Below, piece by piece: positions 53,754 through 64,000 of a stretch of DNA of 64,000 bases. The position numbers and the translations under genes were made by a program. Origin of the DNA: Rhododendron vialii (taxonomy: Eukaryota; Streptophyta; Magnoliopsida; Ericales; Ericaceae); NCBI RefSeq assembly GCF_030253575.1, contig NC_080557.1:46404501-46468500 (forward strand), given 5' to 3'. Below the pieces are notes generated by a model that did no database searches, was not told where the DNA came from, and worked only from the letters and a program-made list of their open reading frames with translations. The first letter of the stretch is position 1. The number at the start of each line of letters is the position of its first letter.

Positions 53754-55990
53754 CTCTCTCAAGCAATTCAACAAATACTAAATCTACAACAACAACAACA
53801 ATTTCTTTAGGGTCCAAGATTCTCACAGACCATACAACACACAGCTACCTATATATGTCCAATTTTAGGGACTTGGGTGTTTTCTTTTTCTTACGAAAAA
53901 GAGTCGGAACCTCTTTCTCTAGAGAGATTGACACAAAGGCAATCCCATGTTCTTGTAAACGTCTGTGTGCATATGTGTATGCATATGAATCATAAAAGAT
54001 GCACGAAGAACTGCAATCGGAGCAAGAAAGAACAGTTACCTGGGTTATTTAGGATAAGGTAAACTCGTGTTTCATGTGACCGCAACAAAGACTTGAGTGG
54101 TTTTTGTTTTTTTCCTTGGTCAGAAAAAAGACTTGGGTGGCTGGTTGTCTGTTTTCGTGTAGATCTGAGAGTTCTTTTTTTACACTGTAGATACACTGCA
54201 CCTGGGATCTTTCCTATGGGTGTTGACCGAAGGAAATTATCAGCAGAGATGCTGTGCATGGAAGGAGCAATGCCCAATTTCAATTCCAACAAAAATCGTA
54301 CAGAAGTGGAACGGACATGTGCACACTATATCGTTTGATATGCGTAGGTTTCACGTGTGTCGTGTGGGAATCATGTGTTTCGGACGGTTTTAAATATATC
54401 ACGTGTGTCGTGTGGGGATCATGTGTTTCGGACGGTTTTAAATATATCAGATCCATACACATGCATCCAAGTGAATTGCATACTCTAACAGCAAACATCA
54501 ATTGTCATGACTTAAGTCACGTAATGCTTGAACATGAGCGAAAGTGAAAGCGCAATGGTGAAAACATCTATAGAACGTTTCAAATTATAAAATTTCTAAG
54601 AGCAAGGATGGAGAGCAAGATGGTAAAATAGGATTGAGAGCGAATAATGGGACCAAGAAACTCATGTGCCTTACTATTTCATTTTAAAAAAATATTTGAT
54701 TACAAATCGAACCCTCCTTGTGAAGACAGAAGTAATCAAATTTAAGATGGACATCGCGTGGCAAAGTATTACATCCAACAACACGTAATGCCTACGCGAT
54801 ACGGTTTGAACAATTTATATTTAACTATATATGCACATTAACGTTGATAACATTTCCATTGGTATTGAAAGTATCAATCGAAGTTTAGATGAAAAAAGAA
54901 TCAAATCTCAGTAATCGTCAAAATTATGATTTTTCAATCAATTTCACTTTTCTCCTATAGATCCACAAAAAATCGGAAGTTCATCGGATCTTCAATCATA
55001 GGGATCAATCACGTAGTCACCGAGATTCTGCGTAATTTGATGATCAAGGTGGAAACTTCATTTTGTCGGTCTCAAGAGAGCTTCTCATGAACAATCGAGC
55101 TCAGCAATCTAGCCCGTGGCACTAGGGCCGTGAATTACCCGAGTCTAATCAGTACCTAATCACTTGAGTTCTTACAATTTTACTATAACAATGTGAGAAT
55201 ATAGTTAATATGCCACTACATAACACTATTTCTTTGCTCAAATACCATTTATTTCTTTGATTTCTCTCCTCTTAACTAGTGAACTCATAGTTGATCGATG
55301 AACACGAGTTCATCGATGAACACATAAGCCGGCGGCCCCGATAGCTCGTTAACATGATTTAATCAAAGGAACGTCAACTGATGAATTTCATTGAATCATT
55401 TTTTCGACCCCACACATTCTAATAATACTCCTATTCAATTGTTGTTCCCACACATTCTACTTTTTTCTTCTGGGCCAGCGTTTCTCCTCGTCATTTGCAG
55501 TCTGGTGCATTGGGCTTAAGCTGATTTGCTGTATGAATCACATGCAGCGTCATTTGGACATATTTATAGGACTCCCAACGATTGGGCCACGGAATTTTAA
55601 CTTGAAATTGGGAAGGAGCCACGCGAACACAGGCCTCCACTAATACAAATTATGACGTAAACTCCACCACCACTTGAACAGACCTTAATCAAACACCCCT
55701 CCTAAGTGCAATGAAAGTTTCCAGCCTAGGCCATAGGCCTCACCGCCTCAGTGATCGCATATGGACCCCGTCCAGGTAAGTACTCCCTCCGTCCCGATTT
55801 GTATGAATTTTATTTGATAAATCTCAATTAATTTTATTATACAAAATTTTCAAAATCATAAAAATATTATAAAATACAAAATATAAATATATTTTTAAAA
55901 TACAAATATTTCGATAATTGGACAAACAAATTGAAACGGAAGAAATATAATTCAATGAGCAACCCAACGTTATTTTATAGCCCCCAATCC
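53754..55990. other. bHLH promoter side and AT-rich intergenic
   Basis: The bHLH leader and promoter are expected just above 53753 (for a minus-strand gene); a tatatatg-like stretch near 53850 may hold the TATA box. A 48-bp tandem duplication lies at 54353-54448. A degenerate Stowaway-like left end (ctccctccgtcccgatttg) is at about 55785. No gene was seen. Confidence 0.5.
54353..54448. repeat. 48-bp tandem duplication
   Basis: acgtgtgtcgtgtgggRatc ... ggacggttttaaatatatc occurs twice head to tail (54353-54400, 54401-54448) with one base difference. Each unit contains CGTGT words. Upstream of the bHLH gene by about 600 bp. Confidence 0.8.
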
Positions 55991-56118
55991 TCCCCGTGTT
56001 GTTGTACTCACTCGACGTGGGACTAATACCAAATACCCCTACAAAGGCACCAGGCGCAAAAGCTTCAGAAGATAGAGAAAACTGGTTGAGAGTTTACTTC
56101 AAGATCGGTTCAAGAATG

Positions 56119-56160
<42 letters not shown>

Positions 56161-59100
56161 ATTTATCAAGATTACTGTTATGCGTGATGTGGGTTCTTGT
56201 TTAGACGCTTCATTTGGGCATATTTTCCAGACTTAAGGGTTTCTTGCCAGCGTTAGCAGGCATTTATGCTACTGGGTTGAGAAAATTTTGTGTGTTTAGA
56301 GCCTTTAGGGTTCTTTGGTGTGTGGTTTACGGTCTGGTGATTTGGTTTTAGCTGTCTAAGGTTTTGCCTTTTGTGGTCCTTGATCAAGAATTGTAAAGAT
56401 GTACTCCTCTATGGGTTGCCTTCTAGAGAATCAAATTGATGGAGTTTTCATCACCCTGAAAAAATATACTACAAATGAACTGGTTTCGTTTGTGGGTTAA
56501 CAGGTTAAGGCAAATTTTGTCTCGCGGGTTCTCACTTGCTTTCCTTTTATGATTCTTGGTTAAGATTTCGAACATCAGATATGGGTAGCTCATAACCGTT
56601 TACACAAGGTTTTTGGGTGGAATAAGCAGAGTAATGACCATTCTTTATGTAAAGATGTATTTCAGCTAATACTATTACATGCCGAGCCCGAGAAAGTTTC
56701 ATCCTTTTTCTTCCCCTTTCTATTGATATTAGGTTCTGCTGGCAGAGTGTGTCAACCATTAGTTCATGTCTTATTTTGTCATTTATATTTGAGTGGATAT
56801 CATACTAAGTGGGAATGTTCTTGTGGACAACAAACACAGTTGCGGGCAGTACTTACTTTAAAGTTTAGTGCAAAGAGTGAAATTTTTCCTACAGCTTATG
56901 ATGTTCGTTACTATATGAGATGCAACTCAGCACACGCAAGGAGCGAGGCATGGGCAATTATGTATAGTTACTTCATAGTTTGTATGTATCATCATGTAGT
57001 TTTCATTTATCCATGTTAAAGTCATTGAAGTGATTTCTGAATTTCTTTTCTTAACAGAGAATGAAGATGTAGCTCTATATCCTTGTCTGGAATCCGCAGT
57101 TGATTTAGCAATGGCACTGGCCCAGAAGTGTTAACTAAATTCTATAAGGTTGCTTGATGTTGACGGGAATGAGGTGAAAGTCATTGGAGAGCCTGAAGTG
57201 AGGGGAGGCGATGCATCTGAAATCTCAACTGTTTGCTTCCTTTTACCAGTTTAATCTCCTCATCTTGCTCATTTTCAGCTACAAAATTCTCTAGTGTTCC
57301 TTCCTTTCCTCGGTGTATATGCTTGGTCGAAGATTTGTGCTTCAAATTGTTTATTCCTTTTGAAGGATTTTGGTTGATTGATTTGTTTAAGCTTATCTCG
57401 TAAATGAATGTTCACATTCATTCATTTCTTTTAATCGGCAAAAGAAAATCATGTTAACATTCATCGTTGTCTTGGACAGACATCAAGAGGAGTTGATTGT
57501 GGGAAACTTGATATAATGCTCAGATATGTATTTCTCAGAGGCTGCAATTATCAGGTTGATAGAAGTGTATGATCACAGTTTCAGACCTTTTAGTGCTTCA
57601 ACTTGATGATCAACAGTTGGCAATGCCAGAGGGAAGTAAATGTAATACATAACTGGCTTAAGGGCTCAACTTTTCTTAGACTCGCGCCTCAGGTCTGTGT
57701 CAATTTTGAGTGCACAAGTCAAATTACTTGGGAAACTGAGATTAAGCAAGGGCCCAAATACCTTAGGAAGATACTAATTGGAATCAAGTTCAGGTTGCTA
57801 CAAATGTTACTCTACTTATCAAAAGAGAAAGGAATAAGCAATGCTTCATTAGAATATCACATTTGGAAAATTATGCATCCTGTAGCTAATGCAGGGAGTT
57901 CCATATTGGATGTTTTGGGGGATTTTGTTGTTTTTGTAAATGACTATGGTTTGTGCGCAGACTTCTGTCACTTCCTAAGTTTCCAATTCTAAAGAGTTAT
58001 TCATGTTTCTCTGCGACTTAATGGCATCAAACATCCCCCTTTCTCGTGTTATTCATGCACACTCAGTCACTTCCTCTCTCATGGCATGTAGGCAGACACT
58101 TGCACTATGCAACACCAATATCTCCTTGACAAAAACCAGACAGTGAGCACGGACCTATGGTTTGGGATTATGTCTTAACAGTTGAACTTTGAGATGTATC
58201 AGATGCCAATTGAAGAGATCAGAACTGCTGATGAAGGTGTCCCTACAGTAATATGAGCACCCAATCCTCCTGTCTCCATAGCATATAGGGATATGGCTCT
58301 GTGAATCGTTGGCAATCTCCTACAAAAAGAATGACAGAAGAGCAACACTATCCTGCCTTTGTAGTTGGACCTTTCAACAGATAACTTAGTTTCTTTTCTG
58401 CAGCTTCTGTGGGCATTCAGATATCCATTTTGTTCATTCTTTGTCTTGGTAAATGACGTTAAGCTGTGTATGTTTGGAGAATTTCTGGACAAGGAAAATA
58501 CTGTATTTGTACTTGTGTGGAAACAGTGATGGATTCTGTATAGTTGTTTTTCCTGTTTTAACCAAAACCTCTCACTCCATTGTCCGTCATCATCGATCCA
58601 CATCTTGATTGTGAAACCTTCATCAGTGTGCTTGATTGTTTGATATTTGAGGCCTAGACTGCTACTTCTTTACGCCGATTGAGGTGTTTAAAAATATAGT
58701 TCTACATTCCGCGAGAAGAAGTTCAGAGAAAGAGCATTGGATTGTTTCCACTTCTTGGTTCTCTACCTTGCTAGTTCTAAATCATGTTAGTGCAAATCAT
58801 AGCAAACTAAACATGAGGGCTTTTTTCCTCAGTTAATTTTCATTTTGTATGCAGGGTATTTGCCCAAGTTATCCCAGGATATATAACCAAGCCAAGAATA
58901 AAGAGCTCCATAAATATATACTTGTGGATACAAAAACCAATCAGGCTAATTAAGCTCGACTAGTCAAAATCTCATTTTAGCGCTCGTTATGCAAGTGAGC
59001 CATGGTTGAAAATATGTCAAACTCGTTCAACTTTTAAGCATTGTTCAAAATCAACTTAATAAACCTATGTGCACTACAGGGCTACATAGAAAAATAACAG

Positions 59101-59486
59101 CTCAAATAGATCCAATCAAGTTTCGAAAGTTATTTTATCGGTGTTGTTCAAACCGAGATATTAGCTAGTGGATAAAGATTTATTCGTTAGCTTCAAATTC
59201 TACCCAAAAAATGCTACGTACACATTTTATTTTCATGTCTCCTCTTATAAAAGATGGAGTAATACATTTCGTTTTGTAACATGGATTCCACTGTCACCCT
59301 ATGTAAAATAGTCTAAGAGTGATTATGACAATGGATGTGTCTTTTATCCTTGAGTACAAGGTAATGTAGTTTGTTCGGGTTTTTTTTAAAAGTCGAGAAT
59401 TGATTTTGCTACTTCTCTTTTTTTATATCCACACTCTTTTTTTTGCTTTTAGCAAAAAAAATTACATAACACTTACACCACCAAAA

Positions 59487-59560
<74 letters not shown>

Positions 59561-60000
59561 TAAAAAAGGGAGTATGAAAATTAATTTCCAAAAAGACTCT
59601 TTTTACTTTGTTTTTTGGTTGGGGGACTAAGGTAATGTAGATTGGAACGTCCATGTAAATTGTAGAGTACAAATAGGACTCACAATCACTTCAATAGTCC
59701 AGCGGAACTAGGTTTTATGCCGGATTTTCATCATCTAAAATCTCATCTAGAAATTGATCTAGATTATCTTCTGGAATATCCGCTGGATTTGTGTTATATT
59801 GCAACAAAGATTTCCTAAACAAAATTCGTAATCCAGCCTTGGGAGGTAAGTGTAATTTCCCGAAAATATTGAGCTCAGAAGTATATAGTCCGAACGAGTA
59901 CTGCTTGGACTAGGAGTATAAAAAAAGATGACGTAAATGCCCTCTTTTTTATTGCATTCTGCCCTAGTTTTTTGACCTTGGAATTCTCCGATAACCCTCT
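55991..60000. other. intergenic with possible decayed gene remnants
   Basis: A (CT)n run at about 56118-56157 and a (GA)n run of about 65 bp at 59490-59554. Scattered exon-like patches (about 57055-57240 after ttaacag; 57620-57800; 58200-58380) contain stops and no consistent frame. No intact gene was seen. Confidence 0.4.
58200..58390 (+). pseudogene. possible remnant of a P-loop (Mrp/NBP35-like) gene end
   Basis: Plus-strand reading gives MPIEEIRTADEGVPTVI, a stop, APNPPVSIAYRDMAL, a stop and IVGNL. The pattern IR...DEGVP.V...P.SPVSKAY.D.A recalls the C-terminal part of Mrp/NBP35 (INDH-type) ATPases. Two in-frame stops and the absence of upstream exons make it a pseudogene at best; the family call is weak. 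Confidence 0.25.
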
Positions 60001-60095
60001 GCCCTTTTGCCCCTCCGAGATTCTGCCTCCTCCTTCTCTCTACCCTCTCTCTCTCTCATCTCTCTGGTAATTTCATCACTCACACCCGCCAAAAT

Positions 60096-60137
<42 letters not shown>

Positions 60138-60344
60138 GATTTCTCATCTTTCTATACGTTTCAGATTATTGATTATGAGCCGTCGTTTTAGAATAGTTGT
60201 TTGATCAGTGATCTCTGCATTGATAATCTGATTCTGTTTTATCCCAATTGTTCGCAGGTTTCCTCGGTTTTCCAAGCCGTGATGGGAGCTCTTTATGTGC
60301 ATTCTTGATTAGGGTTTTGCGGCTTCTTCTTCGGATGCCTCCAG
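60001..60344 (+). other. probable leader exon of the MUSTANG-like gene
   Basis: CT-rich sequence, including a (CT)n run at about 60098-60135, as is typical of plant 5' leaders, ends in a good donor CCTCCAG|GTGAGC at 60345. A further small intron (about 60066-60258) is possible. Confidence 0.45.
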
Positions 60345-61687
60345 GTGAGCTGTTTTTGATTGGTCTAGTCTAGTTATGGTGATCTTTGTTACAGTATTAA
60401 TCGCCGTTTTGGTGGTTGAGAAAACGTCGTAGTACGACCAGGCTTAGTTAGATGAGTGACGTAATCGGGAATTCTATAAAGGGGCATCGGCTGTGCTGGG
60501 CTGTGGGCTAGTGACGTCAATTGGGCCACTCAGACTTTGAAACACTCTGTTTTTGTCCATAGTAGTCTCCATTCTCCCTAAGTTTTTTGTCCGGTAGTTT
60601 CTACTTTTTGTTTAGCTTTTTATCGTAATTTTTGAGATTAATGATTAGTTAGAGAAATTATAAAAAGTTCATATAGGACGACAGAAATACCAGAAATATT
60701 GATTGTAATGTTTGTTATTTTTTCATCTTTAGTTTTTTTTATTTTTTGCTTTAGTGATTTTTTTCTCTGTTTTTATTTTTTCTTAAAAGGGCCCAAACAG
60801 GAGTTCCAGAAATGAGATTTTCCGAATTTGATTATCGCAACAATTTGGCTCCTTATATTTGTTAATGGAACACTATTTCTATCTAGGGGACCTAGTTTTT
60901 TCAATTGGCCCCTCATGATTTTTCAGTTGCTTCTTTAGATACTCTCATTTGATTAATGTAGTGAAGTTTGGGTCTGTCCAATTCTACAATTTAGATTGGG
61001 GTTCAAAAAAAAAAAAATTTTTTGGGAAAAGGCAATATAGTAAAGGAACCCGGGGATACCCTTGAGAACAGTAACACCCACTCTACAACCAAGACAGCCA
61101 CAATACAACCAAAGCCATAGCTCCAATGCCAGAAACCCAGACAGACTAGAAACGAAACTGCAACATACCTCAAGAGCTAGGCTTAGAGTTTCAAAAAATA
61201 AAGTCAACAATTCCCCAAGCCATACAAAGACTCATGTTATCCACAGACTTGCACATTTCTCCAAAAGCAAGCACAGGCTTTGAGCTCTTCCACCACCTGC
61301 CTTTCAACGAAGCAGACTCATGGCCAATCTGCTGAAAGATTCGACAATTTCTTTCTTTCCAAATAGAGGGGGGGTTCAAAATTTTGACTTAATTTGATTG
61401 TATTAGCCTAGAAACCCAATGCATCGTTTACTCTTATTCTTTGAGGATGGCATGTTCTTACCATGTTCTTGAGCCAATTCAAAGTTTGCTTGGCCCTGCA
61501 GATTTGCTAATTTATTGAGAAAGTAATGAACAAGGGGCAGTAACATTCACTATGTTAATTTGTTGGTGTTTGTATCGTAGATTAAGTTTGGATAAAAAAT
61601 TGTATATCCTTTTTTTTTTTTGCTTGTTTGGAGTAGTGCAAAAAAAAAAAAAGGATGCTTATTGATGCCTAATTTCCATTTGAACAG
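60345..61687 (+). other. probable leader intron of the MUSTANG-like gene
   Basis: GTGAGC donor at 60345 and ..tttgaacag acceptor at 61687. It contains T-rich intron sequence and a LINE remnant. Confidence 0.45.
61008..61372 (-). mobile_element. LINE 3' fragment in the leader intron
   Basis: On the minus strand, the frame starts with NPPSIWKERNCRIFQQ, the WKERN.RIF signature at the end of plant LINE reverse-transcriptase proteins (zf-RVT region), and runs toward gccttttcccaaaaaa at the 3' side. Truncated and inactive. Confidence 0.6.
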
Positions 61688-61796
61688 GCTTTCTGGGACA
61701 TAAGGAGCAACATAGAGTTTTGAGTGTTTCTTGAGTGCCCTTTTCGCCTTCTTATTTGGGTATTTAGTTTGCGTGTGAAATTTGAGTGGATTACTC

Positions 61797-64000
61797 ATGG
61801 CAAACCATGACATGATCATTGGGCAAAGACAGGATTTCCCAATGTTACAGAACCAGAATTTGGGACTTGTGGATGATCATGATCTCATTAGGGGAGAGGG
61901 TCATAATTTAGGACTTGGACAGACGCATGAGCATGATGATTTAGGTTTAGTTCAGGCCCATGATCACAAGTCGGTGCTAGGTCAGCCGACTGAAGCCCAT
62001 GACCATGAAATGGCTCCACAAAATACCCATGTTCCGAGCGACGAACAACAGAACAGGTTAGAACAAACCGACAGCAATGGAATAAACCCAGGTAAGATCA
62101 ATGACCCTGCTATTGATGAAGATGATACTGCCCCTGAAAATCACGAGCTGGGTGCGTTGGAGAATAATGAATTGACTGCCATAGAGAACCATGATATGGA
62201 TGAGAACTTGGACCACAACCAGGAGTTGAGTATTGTAGCTTCCCCAGATATGTCTATTCAGCAATCCCACTATGAAATCACACCTATCCGTCAGTCCAGA
62301 TCGGTAGCTCTTGCTCCAACTCATGAGTTGACTGTTGGCCAAGAGTTTCCTGATGTCAAGAGCTGTAGGAGGGCATTAAGGGACATGGCTATTGCTCTTC
62401 ACTTTGAGATACAGACTGTTAAGTCCGACAAGACCCGTTTCACTGCCAAATGCGCTAGTGAGGGATGCCCTTGGAGGATTCACGCTGCAAAGCTGCCAGG
62501 TATCCCCAGCTTCACAATTAGGACTATCCATGAGCAACACACCTGTGGTGGAATTACCCATCTTGGCCACCAACAAGCTTCGGTTGAGTGGGTTGCGAAA
62601 TCCGTGGAACAAAGTCTTAGGGAAAACCCACATTGCAAACCAAAGGAGATATTGGAAGAAATTCATCGCGTTCATGGGATCACACTATCCTACAAGCAAG
62701 CCTGGAGAGGGAAAGAACGGATCATGGCCTCCGTTCGTGGGTCATTTGAAGAAGATTATCGCCTCCTTCCTCAGTATTGTGACCAGATTAGGCGGACAAA
62801 TCCTGGAAGTATTGCGTCAGTTTATGTGAATCCAGCAGATAACTGCTTCCAACGGCTGTTTGTTTCGTTTCAAGCATCAATTTATGGGTTTCTGAATGCG
62901 TGTCGCCCCCTTCTTGGGCTGGATAGAAGTGTTTTGAAAAGCAAATACCTTGGGACATTGCTTTTCGCCACTGGCTTTGACGGAGATGGTGCCCTATTCC
63001 CTTTGGCATTTGGGGTGGTTGATGAGGAAAATGACGATAATTGGATGTGGTTCCTCTCTGAGCTCCATACATTGCTTGAAACCAACACAGAAAACATGCC
63101 AAGGCTTACAATCTTGTCCGACAGACAAAAGGGGATTGTAGAGGGTGTGGAAGCAAACTTCCCTACCGCTTTTCACGGGTTCTGTATGCGCCACCTCAGT
63201 GAAAGCTTCCGGAAGGAGTTCAACAACACGGTCCTTGTCAACCTTCTCTGGGAATCTGCAAATGCTCTCACCGTAATTGATTTTGAAGCAAGAGTCCTCG
63301 AGATTGAGGAGATATCACAGGAAGCTGCATATTGGATCCGCCGGGTTCCACCTCGCTTGTGGGCCACAGCATATTTTGAAGGGACAAGGTTTGGGCATCT
63401 TACTGCCAACATAGTGGAATCTTTAAATTCTTGGATTCTTGAAGCCTCTGCGCTTCCGATAATCCAAATGATGGAGTCCATCCGTCGGCAACTCATGACT
63501 TGGTTCAATGAGCGACGAGAAGCAAGCATGGAGTGGGGATCCATACTTGTTCCTTCTGCCGAGAGGCATGTTTCTGAGGCTCTTGACAGAGCGCGGACCT
63601 ACCAAGTGCTCAGAGCAAATGAGGCAGAATTCGAAGTCATTTCCCATGAAGGAACAAATATAGTTGATATAAGAAACCGTTGTTGTCTTTGTAGAGGGTG
63701 GCAGTTGTATGGGTTGCCTTGCGCTCATGCTGTGGCGGCACTGCTTTCATGTAGGCAGAACGTGCATCGCTTTACTGAGGGGTGTTTCACTGTGGCTACC
63801 TATCGAAAGGCGTATTCTCAAACGATACACCCAGTTCCGGATAGAACCCTTTGGAAGGAGATGTCGGATGGTTTTCTGACTGATGGCAGTACCAGCTTTC
63901 TGGCTGAAGGCAGTACCGGCAGTAGTATTGAGATTGTTATAAACCCACCAAAATCCCTTAGGCCACCAGCTAAGCCGAGGAAAAGGCGAGTTCGCGCAGA
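61797..64000 (+). CDS. MUSTANG (MUG)-type domesticated Mutator transposase, 3' end beyond window
   Basis: At least 734 codons are open from the ATG at 61797 (MANHDMIIGQRQDFPMLQ) to the window end; no stop is reached. The N-terminal ~175 residues are rich in His, Asp, Glu and Asn with NHD/AHDH-type repeats. The Mutator DNA-binding region is at about 177-245 (LTVGQEFPDVKSCRRALRD, FTAKCASEGCPWRIHA). The MULE transposase core is at about 330-520 (LGTLLFATGFDGDGALFPLA, ILSDRQKGIVEGVEANFP, FHGFCMRHLSESF). A SWIM zinc finger lies near 625-650 (CCLCRGWQLYGLPCAHAVAA). The sequence is typical of the MUG-A clade, kept as host genes in angiosperms and linked to growth and flowering phenotypes in Arabidopsis mug mutants. 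No terminal inverted repeats are seen around it. Good codon integrity supports a functional host gene. Confidence 0.9.
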   Translation, partial: MANHDMIIGQRQDFPMLQNQNLGLVDDHDLIRGEGHNLGLGQTHEHDDLGLVQAHDHKSVLGQPTEAHDHEMAPQNTHVPSDEQQNRLEQTDSNGINPGKINDPAIDEDDTAPENHELGALENNELTAIENHDMDENLDHNQELSIVASPDMSIQQSHYEITPIRQSRSVALAPTHELTVGQEFPDVKSCRRALRDMAIALHFEIQTVKSDKTRFTAKCASEGCPWRIHAAKLPGIPSFTIRTIHEQHTCGGITHLGHQQASVEWVAKSVEQSLRENPHCKPKEILEEIHRVHGITLSYKQAWRGKERIMASVRGSFEEDYRLLPQYCDQIRRTNPGSIASVYVNPADNCFQRLFVSFQASIYGFLNACRPLLGLDRSVLKSKYLGTLLFATGFDGDGALFPLAFGVVDEENDDNWMWFLSELHTLLETNTENMPRLTILSDRQKGIVEGVEANFPTAFHGFCMRHLSESFRKEFNNTVLVNLLWESANALTVIDFEARVLEIEEISQEAAYWIRRVPPRLWATAYFEGTRFGHLTANIVESLNSWILEASALPIIQMMESIRRQLMTWFNERREASMEWGSILVPSAERHVSEALDRARTYQVLRANEAEFEVISHEGTNIVDIRNRCCLCRGWQLYGLPCAHAVAALLSCRQNVHRFTEGCFTVATYRKAYSQTIHPVPDRTLWKEMSDGFLTDGSTSFLAEGSTGSSIEIVINPPKSLRPPAKPRKRRVRA

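Noticed and set aside
53754..53774. Seven-codon N-terminal extension of the bHLH protein
   Set aside because: Begins with TTG; the MGEKFW start matches the family.
59490..59554. Arg/Glu-repeat protein from the GA microsatellite
   Set aside because: Pure dinucleotide repeat; no coding evidence.

Overview
The window is nuclear DNA of a flowering plant, most likely a eudicot. It has GT-AG introns, TATA-box promoters, CT/GA microsatellites in leaders, and many plant transposons (Ty1/copia, CACTA, hAT, Stowaway and Mutator-type MITEs, LINE 3' ends). The family or genus cannot be fixed from the sequence alone.

Layout: (1) 1-3.8 kb is a repeat-rich flank. (2) 3.84-6.56 kb is a two-exon F-box/kelch gene. 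(3) 8.6-50.9 kb is a same-strand array of eight related small secreted-peptide genes. Each has a signal peptide, an acidic linker, one to six copies of a Pro-rich motif of the form PVxPSxPSPGTxIPAS, and a conserved QKGFAGQAMPLPPP tail. Six are open and two are broken (a hAT MITE in copy 2, a 4-nt insertion in copy 3). The array grew by segmental duplication whose unit also carried the 3' half of the F-box gene, leaving decayed exon-2 fragments near 15.3 and 22.3 kb. (4) Transposons riddle the array. The largest is a very young Sirevirus-like copia element (30.1-39.2 kb, minus strand) with intact gag and pol ORFs, TCCAC target duplications and LTRs that differ, as far as read, by one 14-bp repeat unit. 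(5) 52.3-53.75 kb (minus) is a bHLH gene of the JAM3/bHLH3 type. (6) 61.8-64.0 kb (plus) is a MUSTANG-type gene, a domesticated Mutator transposase, cut by the window end.

The peptide array is the most interesting content. The genes look like phytocytokine precursors. The closest family I can name is CTNIP/SCREW, from a shared T-x-I-P core, although the cysteines are absent; PIP/IDA/CEP-like families are alternatives. Internal motif number grows from one (copies 1 and 8) to two (2, 4, 5), five (6) and six (7). Most copies share a promoter with a TGACGTG box, a W-box-like AGTCAA and TATAAATA, which suggests stress-responsive expression.

The second highlight is in the copia LTR. Its U3 carries 15-16 tandem 14-bp units which, read in the element's own direction, contain the AACGG core (most with the full YCYAACGGYY consensus) of the M-phase-specific activator element bound by MYB3R factors. 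The block lies about 15 bp upstream of the LTR TATA box, so the element may be expressed in a cell-cycle-dependent way.
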